Assembly: GCA_019117345.1 (NCBI GenBank)
Contig: DWZW01000057.1
Location: 1-12,030 of the forward strand
Length of the DNA: 12,030 bases
DNA from: Claveliimonas stercoravium
Lineage (GTDB): Bacteria; Bacillota; Clostridia; Lachnospirales; Lachnospiraceae
Direction of reading: 5' to 3'
The notes beneath the pieces are model-generated. The model was not told the origin of the DNA. It ran no database searches and saw nothing but the letters and a program-made list of their open reading frames with translations. Of this stretch, positions 6,760-12,030 are shown piece after piece; the stretch's first letter is position 1; every line of letters begins with the position of its first letter. The position numbers were made by a program, and so were the translations under genes.

Positions 6760-6804
6760 CCCCATTCACCGTCTCCGGGCCGCCCCGCCTCCCTCCGCTC
6801 TGTG

Positions 6805-6831
6805 CCAGCGGCGGCAATCCAGCGGCGGCAA
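6805..6831. repeat. Two-copy direct repeat in the LysR gene leader
   Basis: CCAGCGGCGGCAA occurs at 6805-6817 and again at 6819-6831, separated by one T. The copies are identical. They lie between the AT-rich control region and the LysR start, so they would fall in the regulator's 5' leader. Two copies may be a recent slippage duplication. Confidence 0.9.
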
Positions 6832-6837
6832 CACTGT

Positions 6838-6895
6838 TCAATAAATTAGTATTATTGTATCATAATTTATTATAATTTTACATTATTATTTTGGC
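6838..6895. promoter_or_regulatory. AT-rich divergent control region with candidate LysR operator
   Basis: This stretch is almost pure A and T, in sharp contrast to the flanking genes. It contains TATAAT on the plus strand at 6871-6876, a possible -10 box for the transporter gene, though no good -35 box is spaced correctly. On the minus strand TATGAT (6864-6859) or TACAAT (6859-6854) could serve the regulator gene. A near-perfect dyad, ATAAT-TT-ATTAT (6862-6873), extends to 6859-6876 with one mismatch and has the form of a LysR-type binding site. The region is very likely regulatory, but the exact boxes are uncertain. Confidence 0.55.
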
Positions 6896-6949
6896 GTGCT
6901 ACATTTATGGGCGGATAAAGGAAAACAACAAACAGAAAAGAGGTTTATC

Positions 6950-7984
6950 ATGGAATTTTTCAGCAAGAACATAAAAGGGCTTTTGCTCTGTCTCGTCATC
7001 GCGGTCCCTGCCTGGTTCGCGGGACTTGCATTTCCCGTCATCGGAGGTCCGGTCATCGCCATCATCCTGGGCATGATCGTCACCCTCTTCATCAAGGACA
7101 GCTCCTCCTTCCAGGCCGGCATCAGCTACTGCTCCAAAAAGGTCCTCCAGTACGCGGTCATCCTTCTCGGCTTCGGCCTGAACCTGTCCGTGATCCTGGA
7201 GACCGGGCGCCAGTCCCTCCCCATCATCCTGTGCACCATCGCCACATCCCTTGTCATCGCATTTGCCCTCAGCAAAGTCCTGCATATCCCGGGGAATATC
7301 TCCACTCTCGTGGGGGTGGGCTCCTCCATCTGCGGGGGATCGGCCATCGCGGCCACCGCCCCGGTCATTGACGCGGACGACGAGGAGGTGGCCCAGGCCA
7401 TCTCGGTGATCTTTTTCTTCAACGTGCTGGCAGCTGTCCTCTTCCCACACTTCGGAAACCTTCTGGGCTTTTCCCAGACAAGCGGGGAGGCCTTCGGCAT
7501 CTTTGCCGGCACGGCCATCAACGACACCTCCTCGGTGACGGCGGCGGCCTCCACCTGGGATGCGATGTTCGGCCTCGGCTCCGCCACCCTGGACAAGGCT
7601 GTCACGGTAAAGCTGACCCGGACCCTGGCCATTATCCCCATCACCCTGGTGCTGGCATTTTACCGGGCAAAAAAGGAAAAATCTTCCGCAGGCAGCTCTG
7701 TCAGCCTGAAGAAGATCTTCCCCTTCTTTATCATTTATTTTGTCATCGCATCCATCATCACCACAGTGGCCACAGGCCTTCTCGGCGTGCCGGCGGACTT
7801 CTTCTCACCTCTCAAGGAGCTGAGCAGGTTCTTCATTGTCCTGGCCATGGCTGCCATCGGCCTTGGCACCAACATCGTCAAGCTGGTGAAGACCGGCGGA
7901 AAGCCCATCATCCTGGGCCTTTGCTGCTGGGCCGGCATCACCGCCGTCAGCCTCGCGCTGCAGCACGTGCTGGGCATCTGGTAG
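6950..7984 (+). CDS. YeiH-family membrane protein (putative sulfate exporter family, UPF0324)
   Basis: A 344-residue integral membrane protein with about ten hydrophobic segments, matching the YeiH/UPF0324 family (PF03601). The family name 'putative sulfate exporter' is a label with little direct biochemistry. Family hallmarks are visible: ILLGFGLNLS (71-80), GVGSSICGGSAIAATAPVI (122-140), the acidic DADDEEVAQA after it (141-150), AGTAINDTSSVTAA (187-200), and AAIGLGTNI near the C-terminus (301-309). The ATG at 6950 follows AGAGG with a seven-base gap; a longer in-frame reading from 6896 adds a polar tail with no ribosome site. It is the only plus-strand gene in the window and is divergent from the LysR gene, an arrangement also seen for yeiE-yeiH in E. 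coli. Its stop codon is one base from that of eno. Family assignment is firm; substrate is not. Confidence 0.93.
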   Translation: MEFFSKNIKGLLLCLVIAVPAWFAGLAFPVIGGPVIAIILGMIVTLFIKDSSSFQAGISYCSKKVLQYAVILLGFGLNLSVILETGRQSLPIILCTIATSLVIAFALSKVLHIPGNISTLVGVGSSICGGSAIAATAPVIDADDEEVAQAISVIFFFNVLAAVLFPHFGNLLGFSQTSGEAFGIFAGTAINDTSSVTAAASTWDAMFGLGSATLDKAVTVKLTRTLAIIPITLVLAFYRAKKEKSSAGSSVSLKKIFPFFIIYFVIASIITTVATGLLGVPADFFSPLKELSRFFIVLAMAAIGLGTNIVKLVKTGGKPIILGLCCWAGITAVSLALQHVLGIW

Positions 7985-7985
7985 G

Positions 7986-9278
7986 TCAGACGCCGTACCT
8001 GGCGGCTTCCCCCAGCTTCTCCTCAATGCGCAGGAGCTGGTTGTACTTGGCGGTGCGCTCCGCCCTGCAGGGCGCGCCTGTCTTGATCTGTCCCGCGTTG
8101 AAAGCGACAGCGATGTCCGCGATGACAGAGTCCTCCGTCTCCCCGGAGCGGTGGGATATGATGGTCCTGTAGCCTGCATTTCGGGCTGTCTCTATGGCGT
8201 CAAAGGCTTCTGTGAGGGTGCCTATCTGATTGACCTTGATGAGGATGGCGTTGGCCACGTCTCGGTCGATCCCCTTGCGGAGCCTTTTTGTATTGGTCAC
8301 AAAGAGGTCGTCCCCCACAAGCTGCATGTCTCTTTGAAGCCGGGCGGTGAGCAGCTCCCAGCCGTCCCAGTCCTCCTCGTCCAGGGGGTCCTCGATGGAC
8401 ACCACCGGGTAGTCGCCGGCCAGCTCTTCATAGTAGTCGATGAGCTCCTCCACAGAGCGGGTCACTCTGTATCCGTGCATCCGGCTCTCCCCCTCGAACA
8501 CGTACTTTTTCAGCCTTTTGTCATACAGCTCCGAGGCGGCCACGTCCAGGGCGATGCGCACATCCTCTCCCGGCATATACCCGGCCGACTGGATGGCCTC
8601 CTGGATAAAGCCCAGGGCCTCCCCGGCGTCCTTCATGTTGGGGGCAAAGCCGCCCTCGTCCCCCACCGCCGTGCTGTAGCCGTGCTTTTTCAAAAGTCCT
8701 TTCAGGTGCTGGTACACCTCCGCGCACATCCGCAGCCCCTCCTTAAAGCAGCAGGCGCCGCAGGGCATGACCATGAACTCCTGGATATCGATGGTGTTGT
8801 CCGCATGCCGCCCCCCGTTCATGATGTTCATCATGGGGACCGGCAGGGTCCTGGCGTGCACACCTCCCAGGTAGGCGTAGAGGGGAAGCTGCAGCGCCTC
8901 CGAGGCGGCTCTGGCGACTGCCATGGAGACGCCCAGGATGGCGTTGGCCCCCAGGCTCCTCTTGTTTTCCGTGCCGTCCAGTCTGGTGAGCAGCCGGTCG
9001 ATCTCCATCTGCTCCAGCACGTTTTTCCCCACAAGCTCCGGCGCGATCCGGGCATTCACATTGTCCACAGCCCGCTCCACGCCCCGTCCCCCGTAGCGCT
9101 CCTCCCCGTCCCTCAGCTCCACCGCCTCGTATTTTCCGGTAGATGCCCCCGAGGGGACGCTGGCTCTTCCCACATATTTCCCACCGGCAAGAACCTCCAC
9201 CTCTATCGTAGGATTTCCTCTGGAGTCAAGGATTTCTCTTGCGTATACGTCTGTGATCGGTAAATACTGATACAACAT
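7986..9278 (-). CDS. eno: Enolase (phosphopyruvate hydratase)
   Basis: Enolase converts 2-phosphoglycerate to phosphoenolpyruvate in glycolysis, as a cytosolic Mg-dependent enzyme. The 430-residue protein is full length. The N-terminal domain starts ITDVYAREILDSRGNPTIEVEV and includes the mobile loop SGASTGKYEA (43-52). Active-site residues are all in place: Glu208 in GDEGGFAPN, metal ligands Asp245 (ALDVAASE), Glu296 (SIEDPLDEEDW) and Asp323 (VGDDLFVTN), catalytic Lys348 (ILIKVNQIGT), His376 in SHRSGETED, and Lys399 in GQIKTGAP. I chose ATG at 9278 because AAGGAGG lies six bases before it and the protein then has the standard start; an upstream reading to 9344 adds unrelated residues. A TATACT at 9333-9328 could be a -10 box, but no -35 box fits well. 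No terminator fits before the convergent neighbour. Confidence 0.98.
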   Translation of the reverse strand: MLYQYLPITDVYAREILDSRGNPTIEVEVLAGGKYVGRASVPSGASTGKYEAVELRDGEERYGGRGVERAVDNVNARIAPELVGKNVLEQMEIDRLLTRLDGTENKRSLGANAILGVSMAVARAASEALQLPLYAYLGGVHARTLPVPMMNIMNGGRHADNTIDIQEFMVMPCGACCFKEGLRMCAEVYQHLKGLLKKHGYSTAVGDEGGFAPNMKDAGEALGFIQEAIQSAGYMPGEDVRIALDVAASELYDKRLKKYVFEGESRMHGYRVTRSVEELIDYYEELAGDYPVVSIEDPLDEEDWDGWELLTARLQRDMQLVGDDLFVTNTKRLRKGIDRDVANAILIKVNQIGTLTEAFDAIETARNAGYRTIISHRSGETEDSVIADIAVAFNAGQIKTGAPCRAERTAKYNQLLRIEEKLGEAARYGV

Positions 9279-9349
9279 CCTGCTCCTCCTTTTTGTCTTC
9301 ATCTTAAAATACTTCCAGCCGGAACTTAGTATATCCGTTTTCACAGACG

Positions 9350-9382
9350 AAGATGCGCTGCATCACTCATGCAGCGCATCTT
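9350..9382 (-). terminator. Long hairpin between glmM and eno, probable glmM terminator
   Basis: A perfect 14-pair stem (9350-9363 with 9369-9382) encloses a five-base loop. It starts 26 bases after the glmM stop codon, the right place for a terminator. However, on the minus strand it is followed only by CGTC rather than a T run, while TTTT lies on the plus-strand side where no gene ends. It may be a weak or factor-assisted terminator, or a structure that protects the glmM mRNA 3' end. Confidence 0.6.
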
Positions 9383-9408
9383 TTCTCATCATACTGTTTA
9401 TGATATTT

Positions 9409-10758
9409 TTATGCCTCCACAGCCAGGTTCTCCGCGTGCATCACGTCCACGACCTGGTCCACGTACTTCTCGCAGAGCTCGTCTGTCTCCGCCTCCACCA
9501 TGACGCGGATCACCGGCTCTGTCCCGCTCTCCCGCACGAGGATACGGCCGTTGTCGCCGAGAGCCTCCGTCACTTCCTCCACAGCCTTCACGACCGCCGG
9601 GTTCTCGCGGGCTGTCTTCTTGTCCGTCACCCGCACGTTCTTCAGGAGCTGGGGATAGATACGGACCTCCTCCGTCAGCCTGGCAAGGCTCATCTTCTTC
9701 TCAAGCATCACTTCCATGACCATCAGGGAGGTCAGGATGCCGTCGCCTGTGGTGGCGTGCTTGCTGAAGATGATGTGCCCGGACTGCTCGCCGCCCAGGG
9801 AGAAGTTGTTCTTCACCATATTTTCGTATACGTATTTGTCTCCCACAGCCGTCTTCTCATACTTCAGTCCCGCCTTGTCGCAGGCCTTGTAAAGACCCAG
9901 ATTGGACATAATGGTGGTGACAATAGTATCCCCGTTGAGCCGGCCGTTTTCTTTCATGTATTTTCCGCAGATGTAGAGGATCAGATCCCCGTTCACCTCG
10001 TTGCCGTTCTCATCCACAGCAATGCAGCGGTCCGCGTCCCCGTCAAAGGCAAAGGCCACGTCCAGGCCGTTATCCTTCACATACTGCTTCAGCACGTCGA
10101 TATGGGTGGAGCCACAGTTCAGGTTGATGTTGAGACCGTTGGGCTCATTGTTGATGACGTAGGTCTTCGCCCCCAGGGCGTCATACACGCTCTTGGCGAT
10201 CATGAACGCACTTCCGTTGGAACAGTCAAGCCCCACTTTCATCCCCTCAAAGGACCTGGTGGCAAGCGAGATGAGATAGCCCACATAGCGGTTCCTTCCG
10301 GCCACATAGTCTGTCGTGCGGCCGATCTGGTCCCTTTTGGCCAGGGGCAGTTCTCCTGTCTCCCCATCAATATATGCTTCAATCTTCTCTTCCACCTCAG
10401 CCTCCAGCTTGTGGCCTTTGCCGTTGATCACCTTGATCCCGTTGTCATAGAAGGGATTGTGGCTGGCGGAAATCATGATGCCGCAGTCAAAATTCTCGGT
10501 CCTTGTCACATAGGACACGCTGGGAGTGGTGGTCACGTGGAGAAGGAAGGCGTCCGCGCCTGAGGCTGTCAGTCCGGCTGCCAGCGCGTACTCAAACATA
10601 TAGCTGCTGCGCCTCGTGTCTTTTCCGATGACCACCCGGGCTCTGTGCTCCTGTCCGTAGTACCATCCGAGAAAGCGCCCCACCTTGAAGGCGTGCTCCA
10701 CGGTCAGGACCTCATTTGCTTCTCCCCGGAAGCCATCTGTTCCAAAATATTTTCCCAT
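9409..10758 (-). CDS. glmM: Phosphoglucosamine mutase
   Basis: GlmM interconverts glucosamine-6-phosphate and glucosamine-1-phosphate, a cytosolic step towards UDP-GlcNAc for peptidoglycan. The 449-residue protein has the family length and all four active-site loops: the phosphoserine loop ISASHNP (Ser99), the metal loop DGDADR (239-244), the sugar-binding loop GGEQSGH (322-328) and the phosphate-binding loop RESGTEPVIRVM (409-420). The N-terminal MGKYFGTDGFRGEAN matches the GlmM start MGxxFGTDGxRGxAN, which separates it from other phosphohexomutases. The ATG at 10758 follows AAGGAG with a nine-base gap; the longer reading to 10827 would run back through the leader hairpin. A promoter lies upstream at 10836-10864, and an 11-pair hairpin occupies the start of the leader. 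No glmS riboswitch is present. Confidence 0.95.
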   Translation of the reverse strand: MGKYFGTDGFRGEANEVLTVEHAFKVGRFLGWYYGQEHRARVVIGKDTRRSSYMFEYALAAGLTASGADAFLLHVTTTPSVSYVTRTENFDCGIMISASHNPFYDNGIKVINGKGHKLEAEVEEKIEAYIDGETGELPLAKRDQIGRTTDYVAGRNRYVGYLISLATRSFEGMKVGLDCSNGSAFMIAKSVYDALGAKTYVINNEPNGLNINLNCGSTHIDVLKQYVKDNGLDVAFAFDGDADRCIAVDENGNEVNGDLILYICGKYMKENGRLNGDTIVTTIMSNLGLYKACDKAGLKYEKTAVGDKYVYENMVKNNFSLGGEQSGHIIFSKHATTGDGILTSLMVMEVMLEKKMSLARLTEEVRIYPQLLKNVRVTDKKTARENPAVVKAVEEVTEALGDNGRILVRESGTEPVIRVMVEAETDELCEKYVDQVVDVMHAENLAVEA

Positions 10759-10789
10759 TTGAATGATCTCCTTATCGCAGATATGATTT

Positions 10790-10824
10790 TGGCCGATTGT
10801 CCGTTTTTTTTGCACAATCGGCCA
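10790..10824 (-). promoter_or_regulatory. Hairpin at the 5' end of the glmM leader
   Basis: An 11-pair perfect inverted repeat (TGGCCGATTGT at 10790-10800, ACAATCGGCCA at 10814-10824) encloses a 13-base loop containing a run of eight A in the minus-strand sense. It begins about five bases after the predicted glmM transcription start and ends well before the ribosome site. No T run follows it on the minus strand, so it is not a usual terminator. It could stabilise the mRNA 5' end or be a DNA operator. Confidence 0.75.
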
Positions 10825-10835
10825 CATCCTTGTAT

Positions 10836-10864
10836 ATTATACTGCGTTTTCCCTAAACATACAA
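10836..10864 (-). promoter_or_regulatory. Promoter of glmM
   Basis: On the minus strand TATAAT (10841-10836) is a perfect -10 box, with TTGTAT (10864-10859) 17 bases upstream as a weaker -35 box. It lies in the gap between the AICAR transformylase stop and glmM, and predicts a leader of about 70 bases. Confidence 0.75.
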
Positions 10865-10872
10865 CTACTTTT

Positions 10873-12030
10873 CTAGTGATGGAACAGGCGGATGCCGGTG
10901 AATGCCATCACCATGCCGTGGCTGTTGCAGGCCTCGATGACATTGTCATCCCGGACAGAGCCTCCCGGCTGGGCCACATACTTCACGCCACTCTTATGGG
11001 CTCTCTCAATGTTGTCGCCAAAGGGGAAGAAGGCATCGGAGCCGAGGGCTACGTCTGTCAGCTTGTCCAGCCACTCTCTCTTCTCCTCTTTCGTGAACAC
11101 CTCCGGCTTCACCTTGAAGGTCTGCTCCCATTTTCCGTCTGCCAGCACATCCATGTACTCGTCCCCGATGTACAGGTCGATGGCGTTGTCCCTGTCGGCC
11201 CGTCCGATCTTGTCCAGGAACTGCAGGCCCATCACCTTCGGTGACTGGCGCAGCCACCAGTTGTCCGCCTTCTGTCCGGCCAGCCTGGTGCAGTGGATGC
11301 GGGACTGCTGTCCTGCCCCGATACCGATGGCCTGTCCGCCTTTCACGTAGCAGACGGAGTTGGACTGAGTATATTTCAGGGTGATCATGGAGATGGCCAG
11401 GTCTATCTTCGCCTCTTTGGGCATCTCTCTATTTTCTGTCACAATGTTGTCAAAGAAGTCGTCCCCGATGTGGAGCTCATTTCTGCCCTGCTCAAAGGTA
11501 ACGCCGTACACTTCCTTGTGCTCCAGAGCTGCCGGCACATAGTCGGGATCGATCTGGATGACGTTGTAGTTGCCTTTTTTCTTCTGCTTCAGTAGCTCCA
11601 GCGCCTCCGGCTCGTATCCGGGAGCAATGACGCCGTCGGACACCTCTCTCTTGATAAGGCGGGCTGTATCCACATCACAGACATCAGAAAGAGAAATAAA
11701 ATCTCCGAAGGAAGACATCCTGTCCGCGCCTCTCGCCCTTGCGTAGGCGCAGGCCAGAGGAGAGAGCTCTCCTAAGTCGTCCACCCAGTAGATCTTTGCC
11801 AGCGTGTCCGTGAGGGGCAGGCCCACTGCCGCTCCTGCGGGAGACACATGCTTAAAGGAGGTGGCTGCCGGAAGTCCGGTGGCCTCCTTCAGCTCCTTCA
11901 CCAGCTGCCAGCCGTTAAAGGCGTCAAGAAAATTGATATACCCCGGCTTCCCGTTCAACACTGTGATGGGGAGCTCGCCCCCGTCCGCCATATAGATCCT
12001 GGACGGCTTCTGGTTGGGGTTGCATCCGTA
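10873..12030 (-). CDS. AICAR formyltransferase (PurH C-terminal domain type), start cut off by window edge
   Basis: This enzyme adds a formyl group from 10-formyl-tetrahydrofolate to AICAR, the next-to-last step of IMP synthesis. The visible 385 residues cover the whole transformylase domain and end at a TAG at 10875-10873. The catalytic Lys-His pair is present in SFKHVSPAGAAVG, and YVKGGQAIGIGAGQQSR, GSDAFFPFGDNIERA and QPGGSVRDDNVIEACN are conserved substrate and folate site segments. The first visible residues, YGCNPNQKPSRIY, match the beginning of this domain. In clostridia a free-standing form of about 390 residues exists, and this sequence resembles it, so probably only a few residues are missing. 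A fused IMP cyclohydrolase domain beyond the edge cannot be excluded. No terminator follows, so some transcripts may continue into glmM. Confidence 0.93.
   Translation of the reverse strand, partial: YGCNPNQKPSRIYMADGGELPITVLNGKPGYINFLDAFNGWQLVKELKEATGLPAATSFKHVSPAGAAVGLPLTDTLAKIYWVDDLGELSPLACAYARARGADRMSSFGDFISLSDVCDVDTARLIKREVSDGVIAPGYEPEALELLKQKKKGNYNVIQIDPDYVPAALEHKEVYGVTFEQGRNELHIGDDFFDNIVTENREMPKEAKIDLAISMITLKYTQSNSVCYVKGGQAIGIGAGQQSRIHCTRLAGQKADNWWLRQSPKVMGLQFLDKIGRADRDNAIDLYIGDEYMDVLADGKWEQTFKVKPEVFTKEEKREWLDKLTDVALGSDAFFPFGDNIERAHKSGVKYVAQPGGSVRDDNVIEACNSHGMVMAFTGIRLFHH

Noticed and set aside
6746..6841. Longer LysR protein starting at TTG 6841
   Set aside because: There is no ribosome site before it, and the extra 32 residues come from the GC-rich repeat. 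The GTG at 6745 has a strong site and gives the family N-terminus.
8151..9263. Long plus-strand open frame opposite eno
   Set aside because: It overlaps enolase throughout, has no recognisable domain and low-complexity composition. The same reasoning removes the plus-strand frames at 9400-10563, 3603-4340 and 2486-3391.
10759..10872. Riboswitch or glmS-type ribozyme upstream of glmM
   Set aside because: The leader is about 70 bases with one simple hairpin, and lacks the size and conserved core of a glmS ribozyme or another riboswitch known to me.
1..12030. CRISPR array, prophage, IS element, toxin-antitoxin or defence system
   Set aside because: No regularly spaced repeats, transposase, integrase, terminal inverted repeats or defence motifs were seen. 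The small gene beside the zinc-ribbon gene is not paired like a toxin and antitoxin.

Overview
The window looks like core chromosome from a Gram-positive anaerobe of the Clostridia, most likely Lachnospiraceae. The evidence is the sigma-A style promoters and AGGAGG ribosome sites, the gene order (enolase, SecG, RNase R, SmpB, tmRNA), and an AICAR transformylase whose visible N-terminus resembles the stand-alone clostridial form. Coding regions prefer G or C at third positions, while promoters are AT-rich. I see no IS element, prophage, CRISPR array or tRNA. Almost everything is transcribed from the minus strand, so genes are read here from the right edge to the left.

Right part (12030 to 7986): the end of an AICAR formyltransferase gene (purH-type), then glmM (phosphoglucosamine mutase) with its own promoter and a striking hairpin in its leader, then eno (enolase). 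These serve purine synthesis, cell wall amino sugar synthesis and glycolysis.

Middle (7984 to 5855): a divergent pair made of a YeiH-family membrane transporter (the only plus-strand gene) and a LysR-type regulator, separated by an AT-rich control region. The transporter stop codon lies one base from the eno stop codon. From known clostridial gene order, eno is often followed directly by secG, so this pair looks like an insertion into a conserved cluster.

Left part (5786 to 1): secG with a good promoter and terminator, then rnr, smpB, an 88-residue gene of unknown function and a zinc-ribbon membrane protein, tightly packed. After these come an aspartate aminotransferase-like gene with its own promoter, the tmRNA gene ssrA with a perfect consensus promoter and a clear terminator, and the start of an unrecognised gene cut by the left edge. 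RNase R, SmpB and tmRNA together form the trans-translation ribosome-rescue system: tmRNA with SmpB frees stalled ribosomes and tags the nascent protein, and RNase R degrades the faulty mRNA.

Nothing here demonstrates a wholly new system. The points most worth a second look are the two small uncharacterised genes downstream of smpB, the regulator/transporter cassette between eno and secG, and the hairpin in the glmM leader.
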